DNA from: Silene latifolia
Lineage: Eukaryota > Streptophyta > Magnoliopsida > Caryophyllales > Caryophyllaceae
Direction: 5' to 3'
Length of the DNA: 64,000 bases
NCBI RefSeq assembly: GCF_048544455.1
Contig: NC_133536.1
Coordinates: 197,101,325 to 197,165,324, forward strand
Below, in pieces: positions 35,383 to 46,933 of the stretch (position 1 is the stretch's first letter; the number at the start of each line of letters is the position of its first letter). Below the pieces are notes generated by a model. The model searched no databases. It saw only the letters and a list, made by a program, of their open reading frames with translations, and was not told the origin of the DNA. The translations under genes were made by a program, and so were the position numbers.

Positions 35383-36410
35383 TGAAAGTGCAACTTTGTC
35401 GAGCCATCGACGTTAAATAAACGGCAAAAGTTTGTAAATATTTCTTTCCCTTGCATATTTAAATTCCGCATTGCATTGTTTATATTGCATTTGTCATGTT
35501 GCATTGTTCATATTGCATTTCTCATGTTTAAATTCATTGCATCCTTTAACTCTTGCATAATAAATTAAATCATTTGCATTTTCATTGATGTTTTTAGCAT
35601 ATTAGGATGTTTTAATGTGTGCTTTAGCAATAGGATATCAACTCAAGGGCATATGTGAAGAAAGGAAGGAAAAATGATGGGTAAAAGGATTGGCTAGAGT
35701 GAAGAATTAAGCAACGAAAATGTCACTTCCAGCAGAGAACTCGCACGGTGCGACTTTTCTGAGTGGCTTTCTCGCACCGTGCGAGTTTTTGTATAAACCG
35801 TGAATTGCAGCCTTCTAAACCCACGATAGCTCACTTGTTCTTCCCCAATTCTTCTCACATTCTACCTCTACCTTCACCATAACCCTAAACACCCAAAATC
35901 ACCAACCAAAATCCTTCTCAAATCATACAAATCAATCAATTTACCTTCAAGATTCATCAACTTTCATCTCCCAACATCGATTTGGGTAAGGTAAATTGCA
36001 TAAAATCCGAGGAATCATCATCATTTCGAGCTAGGGTTTCGGGTCAATTGAAGAAGTTGAAGATTTGGGGTTGCAAATCGGTTTTAAGGGACGACTTTGA
36101 GCAATTTGGGTTAGCATTCTTCACCAAACAACACAAGCAAGGATCAAAGGGAGGTATAACACCTTATTCTTCTCCTTGTCATTTCTAGTTTACTAAAATT
36201 CGAATTTGTGTTCTTCAAATTCAAAATTTAGTTGTCTATTTGTGTTGATATCGTCCTTAAAACAACCCTTTATCTAGTGAGGTGTTTCTTTTCTAGCAAA
36301 TAGCTAATTAGCACAACATTTCTTGTAGTGCATATTAGGTGTTTGATCAATTGCCTCACCCAAAATTTTGTTCAAAAATTGTGTTTTTCTGAGATTCTAA
36401 TTGTTCTATA
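35383..36410 (+). other. Athila spacer between pol and 3' region
   Basis: Non-coding part of the element. It contains a tattgcattt-type tandem stretch (35460-35600), one palindrome pair (35742-35788), and a leader-like stretch with ccatcg/accctaaac before the 3' reading region. Confidence 0.7.
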
Positions 36411-37960
36411 ATGGGAAAAGGCGAAGAAACCGCGGCTTCCTCCTCGAAAGGATCCAAGGGAGCCGTGGATCATGATGCAAATGAGTATTCGGGTAAGGAG
36501 GGCCTCCGAGACACGGCCCTCTCAAATTGGAAAAAGTTTGCCTCGGTGTCTACCGTGGCACAAACCAAATTCCTTGATGAAAACCTTCTTATCGAGTTGG
36601 GAATGCTTCCCATAACTCGTATGCTATTAGAAAAGGTCGGACTTGAGGCCTATATTCGTGTTGCCGCACCCACCCGAAGGGGTGTTACCTATGAGTTTTT
36701 GTCATCGTTGGAAAAGATTAAATTGGGGAGGGACAAGGTTCCGGGAATCAAATTCCGGGCATGCCGCCTCACCCATACTTTGACTTATGATGAGGTGCGC
36801 GAGGCCCTCCATATCACCAAAGCCTCCGTCAAAGAAAAACTTGATAAACCATTGATGAGTGCTTTTTGGAGCGATATTACGGGTGATGCACGTCACGGGA
36901 ACTCAAAGAACACCACCATCCCCAACCCGGTCTTACGCCTCCTTAGCCGTCACATAAACACAAATTTCTTGGTCATGACCGAACCAACCAAAATGCAATA
37001 CCAACAAATTCAATGTCTTTGGTCAATGACTCCGGAAGGGAGGGGAGTGCCGGATTGGGTGGAATTGTTTGTGAGTGGGTGTCTTGAATTGCAAAAGAAC
37101 CCCAAAGGGACCATTTTTATTGGGGGTATGATCGAATTAATCGTGCAAAAGACGGGTGTGCCATTTCCACCCAATGCTTACCCTCTTGATGGTAGTGGTC
37201 TCATAGACTACCATTACTTGAAGCACTCAAAAGTGATTGAGGTGGTTGACAAAGTAACCCCCTTAGTCATTTGGTGCATGGGTGGGCAAAATTCCAAGCA
37301 TTATATGTATTTACCCCGTTTCTCCGACTTACCACCCTTGGGTTGGGGGAGTGCGAAAGATTTCTACATGCCCCCCGATGATGCTTTTGTGTACCTTTGG
37401 GTTGATAGAGCCCAAGTAGTTGAGCCGGAAGAGGATGAGGGAGGAGAGCAACCGCAAGTGGGGGGGCTTTGACTTTTGGTGACATGCTTCATGATGCACC
37501 ATTTGATGAACCCATGCCTAATGCCCCCTTTGATGAGCCACATTTCACTCCTCCCCATATGCCACAACAACAACCACAATATCCTTTTTCGGGTCCTCAA
37601 TTCGACTACCCGGCCTTCAACACATGGCAAACCAACATTACCAACCGTGTCTCAAACATTGAATCTACCCTCTCCCAAATGCAACTAACGGAGAATGCTC
37701 GGTGGAGAATCACCGAAAACCGCTACCACCATTATCAAGAAGACTTGGAAGAGATGCGTTATACTTCAAACGCAACTTTTGATATGGTGGCCGCGATGAA
37801 TGCTCAATTCATGCAACAATTCCCCACCCAATACGAAGGGTACAATGCGGCTAAGGTTGAGGAAACAAACGCCGAAAGGGCTAGGATGAGAAGAAGAAGA
37901 GAAGCAAGGAGAAGAGGAGGACCTCCGGACTTTGGAGGTGCCTCAAGCTCACACTCTTGA
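36411..37960 (+). mobile_element. Athila 3' accessory reading region
   Basis: Two open stretches follow pol. The first, about 350 residues, has the plant transposon-protein type domain found 3' of pol in Athila-like elements (ELGMLPITRMLLEKVGLEAY, KFRACRLTHTLTYDEVREAL, RLLSRHINTNFLVMT). The second is rich in Q, P and N with an arginine-rich end (ERARMRRRREARRRG). In Athila this position is often called env-like, but no signal peptide or membrane segment is evident here, so an envelope role is not supported by the sequence. Confidence 0.7.
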
Positions 37961-38111
37961 GTGAGTTTAGGTGTGGTGTTTGCCTCACACTTTGGGGACA
38001 AAGTGAAGATGTAAGTGTGGGGTGGACATGAGTTGGTATCATGTATATTTTGTAATATATTTCAATTCCATGCATTGTTCTTCATTCAAAAAAAAAAAAA
38101 AAAAACGAAAG

Positions 38112-38142
<31 letters not shown>

Positions 38143-38988
38143 AAAACCCGGCTAGGATGAAAACCCGAAAGGGCATCCTAGGCAAAAATGGGAAAGTGGC
38201 CGAGGTCGGAGTGAAAACCGGAAAGAGCATTCCGGGCAAAATGAAAAAATGAGTGCGAGCCACGAGAGTAGAAGTGAGGAAAATGCTAAACCGAAAACCC
38301 GCAAGGGCAGGCGGTTTAGGCAAAATGAGAGATTTAGGCAAAATGAAAAATGATTGAAACTCTCAAGTCTTGTCACATATTTTTACTACTTCCTACATGG
38401 TGTTGGTGACATAAGTGGAGGTGTCAAAGAAGGTTGGAAGGGTAGGTTAGAAGTGTGTCAAGGCTAGGAGGGGGCTTCGGAGGCTTACTTTGTTACTAGT
38501 GCTTGGCATACTTGAAGTTTGGAATTGTGTTGACTTGTTCTATGCATTGGTTGGAGAGTTGTGTTTGGATGATGAGATGATGAGAATTGTTGAAGAATGG
38601 AGGTGTTTGAGGTTGCCAAATTGATAGATAGGAGAGGCTTTAGTGACCATGGTAGCCTTGTATTGCCAAGTGGAGTAATAAGGAGGAAGTGTTGAGTTTT
38701 GGGAAGGATGAATGGATGAATTGGTGGACTTAGGATCATCTTAGAAGAGGGATGACATAAGGAGGGGGAGTGAGAGAAGAGAGGTTCGAATAGGTGGAAT
38801 TTGGGTCACTTAGTCACTTATTGGAGCTATGAAGGAAAGTGACCATGAGCTTAGTTGAGGGATGATATAAGAAGGAAGAAGTGAGGTGAAGAGAGGGGAA
38901 TTAGGAGTGCCCATACTTCTTGGCCTAGGTGGTGATTAGACTTATTCTAGTTTGCTCGGGACGAGCAAAGGGCTAAGTGTGGGGTGTT
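37961..38988 (+). other. Athila 3' non-coding tail and purine tract
   Basis: A-rich run (38091-38140), then three imperfect units of aaaacccgaaagggcatccta-like sequence (38158-38325), then G-rich sequence (38400-38960) leading to the purine-rich gggctaagtgtggggtg just before the LTR, which serves as plus-strand primer in this group. Confidence 0.7.
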
Positions 38989-40398
38989 TGATGAGCTCCT
39001 ATTTCTACTACATTTTGGTACTATTTTGAGCTCATTTGGTAACATTTAGGGGTGGTTTATGACGATTTTTACATTGTTTAAACAATTCCGAGTGCTTTGT
39101 CATTTAGCATGGTTCAAGTGAAGATCAAGAAGCCAATAGATAGAAGAGAAATGTCCAAGGAAGAGCCAAGAACAAACTTGAAAAAATGCACCAAGAAAGC
39201 CTTCCAAAGGATCAAAGGAATCACGAAAGAAAGGCGGACTCCAGGAGCAAACTCGCACCGTGCGAGTTTTCCAGACCCAGAACTCGCACGGTGCGAAAAA
39301 TCTGGGTTTGATGGCTTTTGTTTCCGTTTTGTATTACGGGCCTTCCCCTTTATTAAGCCCATTGATTACTAGGTTTTGGGGGTTATAAATAGGAAGTTTG
39401 CAATTAGGTTAAGCATCTTTTGTTCACTTTAATTAATCAAGGTTGTAATTTGGGAATATTTTCATCTTTTGAATTGGGTATTAGATCTAATTATGGAGAA
39501 CTAATCTCCTCTCTTAATCCGGCTCAAGGCTTAAACTTTGGTTGTAAGATCCTTTAATCTTTCTTTAATCTTAATTATCATTGTTAATCCTTTTGTGTTT
39601 ATTGTTTGAATTTTGGAATCCTTGTTTATATTGAGTAATTAAGTGTGATTTCCTTGTTGCTTAATTAATCAAGTTCCTTAATTTATTGTTGTTGAGATTA
39701 TTAAGTGTGATTTCCTTGTAATCTCATCTTTGCAACACCTTGTTATTATGCTAATGAATGTGATTTTTTCTTGGCTTAATTAGCAAGTAAAGGATTAACT
39801 TGTAATTGGGCATTAATTGTGATTTCATTGTGTCTAATTACCCCTATTGAATCTCTTGTGCTCATATCTTCTTATTAATTTGTCCAATGTATGTGATTTC
39901 TACTTGGTAGAATTGATAAGTTGGGTTATTTGATTAAGTGTGATTTCCTTGTCATTTGGCCATTATTAAGGAGATTTAGAAGATTTATCTTCACAATAGG
40001 GTGATAATATATAATTGAAGGATTGATTGAAGGGTTTTGTCAACTAAAGTGCCAAACTTTGAGTCGGGTTAAGTTTTTCTTAATATTGATTAATTTCCAT
40101 CTTAAACTCTTGATTGTTTACTTGCTTTGCACTCTTGTTTGAATTTGCCTTGCTTTTGTTACAATTAAAACTCAACCCAAACCCCCTCCCCCCTCCCCCC
40201 TTTTTATTTACTTGTTGTTATTGTTGTCACAATTGTTCTAATTACTCTTTTAATTTCACTTTTGCAAAACCCATCTTCTCTTGGGTTCGACCCCTTGCTT
40301 GCTATTTTACTAGTTTATAATTAGTGCTAATTAGTGTGTTTAGTGGTATATAAATTGTTAATTTGGCCGTCTTTTAGTGCGACATTTTAGGCGTGTCA
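38989..40398 (+). repeat. 3' LTR of the Athila element
   Basis: About 99 percent identical by eye to 28153-29560, with the same palindrome pair and the same six AGTGTGATTTCCTTGT-like units. Most differences are single transitions, with a cluster in the C-rich run. Confidence 0.95.
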
Positions 40399-41002
40399 GA
40401 GTACCATTTTAATGTTTAGGTTTTATGTTTTTTTTACAGATTTCGATTTTTAAGCAATTATTTTCACATTTTAATAAATTCCAAAGTTGGAGTCTAGCAT
40501 CAAAACGTAACGATTTCAATGAAAATAGGTTGAAACAGAAGATTGATTACTTAGAGTTATGGTAATTTCAATCGGTGTTACTAACAGAGTATTGAAATCA
40601 TTAATTGGTAGATTATAGAATTTTTTTTATGTTTTTCATCCAACATGTTTTATGATGTCACAACTTACAACTGATGCAAATATTTTTTTTATTTTCTAAA
40701 TAATATTTTGTTCCCCTTCTACTTTCTAATTAATTTTGTTAGGATGAATGAGTAGTCGTATTATTAAGTATTTTATTTCAATTATTTTCTACGAAGTAAG
40801 TCATTAGAGGAAGCAGCTAGCCTAGATTAAACTTTTGATGGTTAACAATTTGGTCTTGATGACATTGTAATGGAAATGCAAACAATTTGCCATGCGTTTA
40901 AGAAAAGTTGATTCAATAGAAAAAAATGTGCCCATTTCTAAGATCGAACACAAGCACATAATACTATTGTCGTACAAATGATTGTTTAGTTAGTTTATCA
41001 TA
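40399..41002. other. no gene seen
   Basis: AT-rich intergenic DNA to the right of the Athila element; no coding frame or repeat recognised. Confidence 0.5.
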
Positions 41003-41317
41003 CTCCCTCCAATTCGCTATAATGTTCCCTATTTCCAAAAACGGATTATTCAAGTAATGTTCCCCTTTCCTTTTTTGGTAACTTTTTTCTCTTATTTTAT
41101 TCATTTCTCTCTCCTATAATCAAACCCCACACAACTTTTTTACTCCTATTTTATTACTTTTCTTAATGTTTTGGCCCCACAACTCATTATTTAACTCCTA
41201 TTAATTCATCTCTCTCTCCTAACATCAACCCCACCAATGTCCTTTATTCATTTTTAATAGTATTTCTTAAGTATCGTGCCAAAAGCAAATGGGAACAATA
41301 TAACGAATTGGAGGGAG
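41003..41317. mobile_element. Stowaway MITE, well preserved
   Basis: A 315 bp element flanked by TA (41001-41002 and 41318-41319). The left end CTCCCTCCAATTCGCTATAA pairs with the right end TATAACGAATTGGAGGGAG with one gap. The close pairing suggests a recent or selectively maintained copy. Confidence 0.88.
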
Positions 41318-41437
41318 TATATACTTGCAATAAGTATGATCGGTCTCATGTATTCATGTTGCAAGTTTATTTTGGCGTCTTCCCGGGTCATGTGATAGAT
41401 TATGGATTGATAAAAAAAATATAGAATGAGTAGTTCA

Positions 41438-41633
41438 TGTTAAATTCAACAACAGGTCTGGGCCGTTCCCGAACCGAGGAGAAAGAGTCCACATACAACA
41501 GGCCCAAGAGGGTTCCACTCTAAAACCAATTGGCACTAGAGGGAGTAGCCCTTTGCCTTATAAAGTGGTAATTCTTCTCCTCTTTTATCAATGTGGGACA
41601 ACCCTCACATGTGAAACTTTGGGTTTCTTCACA
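41438..41633. mobile_element. small solo LTR with 5 bp target duplication
   Basis: A 196 bp TG...CA unit (TGTTAAATTCAACAACAGG to GGGTTTCTTCACA) between exact copies of GTTCA (41433-41437 and 41634-41638). It carries ttataaagtgg and atgtgggacaa motifs common in short plant LTRs. No internal coding part is present, so this is a solo LTR, of TRIM-like or small copia size; the family is not determined. Confidence 0.75.
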
Positions 41634-41774
41634 GTTCAGTTTTAGGAATATCAAATCGAGCCAATTTAAAAGCATTACTTACTTGGACCAAAGGAGGCAA
41701 AACTTGCTCCATATGTTTGCGACCAAAAGGAATACAATTTATTACTTATAGAGGTGCCAGTCATTGATCCGACT

Positions 41775-41776
41775 TG

Positions 41777-41811
<35 letters not shown>
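41775..41811. repeat. poly(A) run
   Basis: A run of about 34 A with no recognisable retroposon body directly upstream. Confidence 0.9.
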
Positions 41812-41813
<2 letters not shown>

Positions 41814-42086
41814 GATAACAATTAGCAGGTTAAGGTTAAGAGGTAACAAGACTACGTAGATGGGTTGTCATCGATATGACATGAAACTGATACAAGTCGG
41901 GTTAGGGACGATGTTTTTCGAAACGAACATGACACGAAATAACCCATTTATTTAAATGATTCATAGTTTCGTTTAGTTAACTCGATAATGATTCAATCAA
42001 CCCATTTATTTAAATGACTATTTTTGTATAGGTTATTTATTTGAATTAATTGAACATAATACTTTATAAAAGTAATTTATATATTT

Positions 42087-42116
42087 CCGTGCATTTTTGC
42101 ACGGGTATTAAACTAG
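42087..42116 (+). mobile_element. Helitron 3' terminus
   Basis: Perfect 7 bp stem CCGTGCA and TGCACGG with loop TTTT, then ggtattaaaCTAG followed by T. The 5' end was not located. Confidence 0.72.
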
Positions 42117-42353
42117 TTGAATATACTAAAGTTACATGAGAGTTAGCTTGGTATTTAGCTATAAAAGGATGACAAATGTTATGTAATTTTTATCCTGTTA
42201 TTGACTGATCAAAAAAATTTCTAGCGCGGACTATAGAGAGGATGTAGCCAATTTGATGAACCTCGTAAATATTGTGTCCTTATTATTTTTCTGATTCTTA
42301 TATTTATTATTGTGTGTGTGGTCTATACCAAAAATCCCTACATGAGGTGAAAG

Positions 42354-42935
42354 TAGACCTGTCAAACGGGTCGGGCGGGTCGGGTTATAGGGGTCGGGAC
42401 ATAATACGGGTTGGGTCAGATACGGGTCGGGTCATACGGGTCACGGTTCGGGTTAGGGTCAAAATACGGGTCAAGAAATAATTTTTAACGTCTTTTTTAA
42501 ACGATTTTTTTAATTTAAAAAATATTTTTTACAAAAAGTAAAATATATTTAAAATTATTATTTTAACCATATTCATCATATACAATAATTATATTGATAT
42601 AATTATTAAAATAAAGTTTTTTTAATAATTATTGTATTATTAAATATTATAAAAGTTATATAAAATTGACTTTTTAGTTGAATTTTTAATTTTAAGTAAT
42701 AAAAAAATAATTTTTTAACTATATTTTCAAATATAATATATAAATATCAATATTTTTAATAAAATTCATGATTTCCCTTGACTCAACCGGTCGACCCGTT
42801 CGGGTCGGGTCTCGACCCTAAAATAACGGGTCATTTCGGGTTCGGGTCAAACGGGTCGCGGGTCGAAAAAACCGGATTTGTAACCCTAAAAAACGGGTCT
42901 GGTGGGTCGGGTCGGGTCGAGTTTTGACAGGTCTA
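42354..42935. mobile_element. GGGTCGGGTC-rich hAT-like element, perfect 8 bp duplication
   Basis: A 582 bp element with ends TAGACCTGTCAAA and TTTTGACAGGTCTA, between exact copies of GGTGAAAG (42346-42353 and 42936-42943). Both subterminal regions are packed with GGGTC/GACCC units (42365-42475 and 42780-42920) around an AT-rich core. An 8 bp duplication points to hAT. The subterminal repeats would suit multiple transposase-binding sites. Confidence 0.85.
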
Positions 42936-43083
42936 GGTGAAAGAGATTTTTATGCTCCACGGCGGGCTTTGTCAGATGTAACAAGCTGAGCCACTCTAGA
43001 TACATGGAAGAATTCTCAAACAGACGCTCCCTCTACATAGTTTACATGGTTAACTAAGTGTCGGTTCTTTTGGACCGAAATTG

Positions 43084-43225
43084 TTTGAATTGAACTGAAT
43101 TAAATTTAATGGAGCTGAACTGAACTGAACTGAAATGAACTGAACTTAACTTAATGGAACTGAAATGAAATAAAAATAAAAAGATTATAACAACAACAAC
43201 AACAACAACAATAATAATAATAATT
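43084..43225. repeat. low-complexity (CTGAA)n and (AAC)n
   Basis: Many gaactgaact units, then aacaacaacaac and aataataat. Simple repeats; the first part resembles the tips of an unidentified transposon (tcggttcttttggaccgaa at 43062). Confidence 0.7.
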
Positions 43226-43591
43226 TGATAACTTATACCTTGAATAAGTCATTTTTTCAAATATTATATCTAAGATAACTTTCTATTAAACCTTATACCA
43301 AAAATCTTATTTTTTTTCCAAACTCAATACCAAATCTAATATATATGATGATGATTTGAGGGCTGTTGGTTGCCTATGTTTTGCCCTAATATATATGAAA
43401 ACGAAATATGAGAGTATATTATATAGAAAACGGAATATAGGAGTATAAGAGTATAGTAGTTTTAGTCCCGTGCAAAAAATGCACGAATTTGCCTTCAATG
43501 TTCCGATATACAAAATAAGTTTTAATAACGGGTTTGATTTAGTACAAGCAAGTATGAGTATATGTTATATAAGTACATTTTTATAAAAAGA

Positions 43592-43812
43592 ATTGAATTA
43601 ATCTGATAAATAAATTAACAACTCATATTTTGTGAACATGACATGATTTTAATATCAGTTAGTCAAACCGAAGGGAGAAGGAAAAATGAGTTCTTATAAA
43701 GTTCTTGTCATGTACTTGTATCAAAATCGAAGGGAGAAGGAAAAATGAGTATAAAACACTTTAATCTGATAAATAAATTAACAACTCATATTTAGTGAAC
43801 ATGACAGGATTT
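43592..43812. repeat. imperfect tandem duplication, about 170 bp apart
   Basis: Aatctgataaataaattaac, aactcatattt, gtgaacatgaca occurs at 43594 and 43763, and cgaagggagaaggaaaaatg at 43670 and 43727. The units overlap, which suggests unequal exchange or replication slippage. Confidence 0.7.
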
Positions 43813-44160
43813 GCCTTGTTGCTTTAATCCTATATTTTCCTTCCCCAAATCAAGGCACCGGAACTCCGGCGTTTCATCAAGGTCACTCTCGTCAGTCCAA
43901 CTTTGAACTATGCTAGAGATCGTTTTTTTTTTTTTTTTTTTTTCAGATGTTGCTATCCTGAAATGAGGCGTTCAACTTCCTAGGTTTGTAATAGTTGTTA
44001 ATTTGAGATTGTATTTTCTTTTATTTTAAAAAAAAAATTGAGATTTTGCTTAGAATTATTTTATGATGATAGTTGTGCAATTTTCATACAATGAACATCC
44101 TAATTTATTGAGCATGCTTTTGTCATTTATTTTATGATAACTTCTACTTTATTTACCTAA

Positions 44161-44191
44161 CTAGTTTTATGCCCGTGCAAATTTGTACGGG
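44161..44191 (-). mobile_element. Helitron 3' terminus (minus)
   Basis: On the minus strand: stem CCCGTACAAATTTGCACGGG (one mismatch), then cataaaaCTAG followed by T. The element extends to the right; its 5' end was not identified. Confidence 0.7.
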
Positions 44192-44947
44192 ATTGAATAT
44201 TTTATAATTTGGCAAAGTGTATAAGTATTTGAGGGAAAAAAACGTATGATGCAATAGCATGAGATAATGCAAAATACATAATATTGTGTATTAGTTACAA
44301 ACATATATATTCAATAAATAGAAGCCAACGAAAAACTAACCGAGTCTTACAAAAGTCGTTCCAATTTTATTTTATTTTCGAATAATTAATGTTAAAGAAT
44401 ATCATTATTTTATTAATCTTTTAATATGTATTTTTGTAAATTTGGATGGATAAACAAACCATCGAAATAAATATTTTATAAAGGTGCATAGTATAGAAAT
44501 ATTAGAAATTAAATAAATATATGACTAATTTAATGGCAAATAAAAATTATACTCCAAAATATTGTTTTACTCCTTGAGCCCTTGTTAGTTAAATTTTAAT
44601 GGCAAATAAAAACTTTATTAGATAAATTAAATTTTAAAAGTATACTCTCTCTATCTAAATATTATTTTGCAATTTTGTTTGATGACTAAGGGACCCTGTG
44701 ACGCTAGGGTAAACCCACAGGTATATATGATAGCGCGCAAATCATGTATATTAGGTAAGTTATTTGAGATTGGCAGGCTCAAAATTTACAAGACATAGAC
44801 TGAGGTAAAAAATACTCCACAATATCAATCACGAAATTATTAGTATATGTACTCTATTTCGCATTTTAGATATATATATATATATATATATACTAATACA
44901 TTTTTGAAAATATATGGCTTATAGAATTTACTTTAACACCTTATTAA
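44192..44947. other. Helitron body or intergenic DNA
   Basis: No gene. AT-rich, with an (AT)n run at 44871-44892. Probably the interior of the Helitron ending at 44161. Confidence 0.35.
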
Positions 44948-44977
44948 CTAGTTTGAATGCCCGTGCGTTGCAACGGG
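44948..44977 (-). mobile_element. Helitron 3' terminus (minus)
   Basis: On the minus strand: stem CCCGT and ACGGG around tgcaacgc, then gcattcaaaCTAG followed by T. With the end at 44161 this gives two same-strand Helitron ends 787 bp apart. Confidence 0.68.
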
Positions 44978-45154
44978 GTAATTAACTTATTTATAATGCA
45001 AAAAAAAAAAACATAAGGGTTTAATGTTTACATTCTATGTCTAATGATTTGTTTACATATTATTAAAATACTTTAAAAAAAATAAAAGATTAATATATAC
45101 GTGGGTTAACTCTTATTTATAATCATATAATCACCCCACCTTATACTAATCTTT

Positions 45155-45300
45155 CGATGTTGTACAATTCTACTATTTATAAGTAATATATTCACCAAAC
45201 TTGGATTATTTTTCTGATGTAGGACCATTCTACTATTTATAAGTAGTATATCATCAAACCCGCATTGTTTTTCAATGTGGGACAAATAACATACTCAGAA
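45155..45300. repeat. tandem repeat of about 57 bp units
   Basis: Two full units (attctactatttataagta, then tatattcaccaaacttgg or tatatcatcaaacccgc) and a partial third, each followed by a gatgt-ggac motif. The motif gatgtgggacaa recalls short LTR or promoter pieces (compare 41590). Confidence 0.6.
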
Positions 45301-46171
45301 TTACACCATCTTTTTTGCACTTAGTTCGACATTCAACCAGATCCCGAATACCGAATAAGGTTAATTGTTACTCATTATATTTAATAGTTATATTTAAATT
45401 TAATAATATGATAAGTACTCTCCATTAATATTTACACCATCTTTTTTGCACTTGGATTATCTTTTTTGCACTTATTTATTTTTCTTTCTATAAAATAAAC
45501 TTATATTTGCCTATCAGATTAATCGCGTCGGATTTAAATTTTGACCCTAAATTAAGGGATTAATCAGGTCACGAGTCGTGATTTATTTGTCTTGGCCTAA
45601 GATAAAACGGTCATGGCAAATTTTAATAGGTCTAGATAAGATAATATCTTCATAGGCTCATTGTAAATCCGAAATTTTAATAAAACTCCTTTACACAAGT
45701 TTGATTATAACATAGTATCAGCGTAATTTTGCACGGGTTCAATAGTTTGACGGTATGATAGTTGATAATATGTTATTTAATATAGTGATAAACGCGTATG
45801 TGATAGACTAAATAAGATTGGCCCAAAGAAATTTCCCAAATATATTGTAAATTATAACAATGTGATAATATTTTATTTTATTTTTCGTAATTTCAACTGA
45901 TAAGTATGGAGGAATATAATTTGGATGCGAAATATGTAGTTAAAAAATCACATCTCTTTAGCATATTTAAAAAATCACATCTCTTTCAACAGATTGGTCA
46001 AACATATTACAAATGACCTATTCGATTACCATGTTTGAATTGACTAGTATATTACGATTAGCATATTTAATACAAGTTTTTGGTAATTAGCGGGTTTAGG
46101 TTAATAGATTGTTGTATACATGTGTAAACTGTAGACAGATTCATTTTATACAATCTAATAAAGTGAATATG
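45301..46171. other. no gene seen
   Basis: AT-rich. A degenerate Helitron-like tip (tttgcacgggttcaatag) lies at 45727. Aaaatcacatctctttagcat is followed by a near repeat at 45973. No coding frame. Confidence 0.4.
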
Positions 46172-46405
46172 CTGGTGGGAGCAACATATTGAAAAACAGT
46201 AGATTGGAGCTCAATCTATTATTTCAATATGCCATTTACCAAACACGTAGGCCATGTTTGGTAAACGGTATATTGGCCGACTTTTAGCATATTCAAGGGT
46301 TTTAGCATGTTTGACCAATCAATATGCTCATTTTAGTGTCTGGTAAACAACATATTGAAACAAGATATTTGGGGTCAATATATTGTTTTACAATATCTTA
46401 TCTAT
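46172..46405. repeat. foldback (inverted repeat) element
   Basis: The left arm 46176-46241 (aacatattgaaaaacagtag ... catttaccaaacac) is the inverted counterpart of 46340-46403 (gtctggtaaacaacatattg ... attgttttacaatat), with roughly 75 percent pairing. A second tggtaaacggtatattgg tip at 46258 lies in the loop. It looks like a palindromic MITE, or two overlapping ones. Confidence 0.55.
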
Positions 46406-46696
46406 CCATGTGGATAATACTTAGACTCGTAACAAGCTTGTGACAGAGACCTATTGCTAATTCTATGGACCATCAACATTTTTTTTTATAATTTGTACCA
46501 TTAATAATACTCCAATTTATGAAAAAATAATCAAATCCCCCAAAAAATTACGTTTCCATTTGTACCATTTTCAATGAAATGATTCTCATTCCCCATATGA
46601 GATTAACCCACAGAAAATGTAAATTATTTATTAAAATAAGGATACTTAAAATTAACATCCAAAAAATAAGGGGAAAAGAACTTACATCGGATGTAC

Positions 46697-46801
46697 TACC
46701 TCATACATTATTTGTTTTTTGTGTATATGTGTATTTTTTCTGAGCTTATTACCTCAAACTTTATTTGTTTTTCGAGCATATGTGTATTTTTTCTGAGCTT
46801 A
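46697..46801. repeat. tandem duplication, about 60 bp units
   Basis: Attatttgttttttgtgtat, atgtgtattttttctgagct, tattacctca is followed by a near copy starting tttatttgtttttcgagcat. Confidence 0.75.
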
Positions 46802-46933
46802 TTAAAGTTAATAAGTTAATTTTTTTTCCCTTTCAAAACTCAAATTTAACTAGTTTACATATAATGTTTTTGAGTTTTATTGTAATTTTTTGAGCTTATT
46901 GTCCAAGTGAATGAATTCATAAACTTTATAGTA

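Larger units (their letters stand above)
28153..40398 (+). mobile_element. Athila-family Ty3/gypsy LTR retrotransposon, nearly whole
   Basis: A 12.2 kb element with two LTRs of about 1.41 kb (TGATGAG...GTGTCA), a primer site TGGCGCCGTTGCCGGGG complementary to the 3' end of tRNA-Asp just after the left LTR, a gag-pol region, a further 3' reading region, and a purine-rich tract before the right LTR. Flanks are gagtt on the left and gagta on the right, a 5 bp duplication with one mismatch. Long LTRs, tRNA-Asp priming, the RT type and the extra 3' region place it in the Athila/Tat branch, nearer Athila. The LTRs differ at about a dozen positions by eye (about 1 percent), which gives an age of a few hundred thousand years at usual plant rates. 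It has roughly two or three breaks in the coding part and is otherwise complete. Confidence 0.95.

Noticed and set aside
36411-37472. Envelope gene in the Athila element
   Set aside because: Position fits the env-like slot, but no signal peptide, membrane segment or cleavage site is visible; only an accessory 3' region is claimed.
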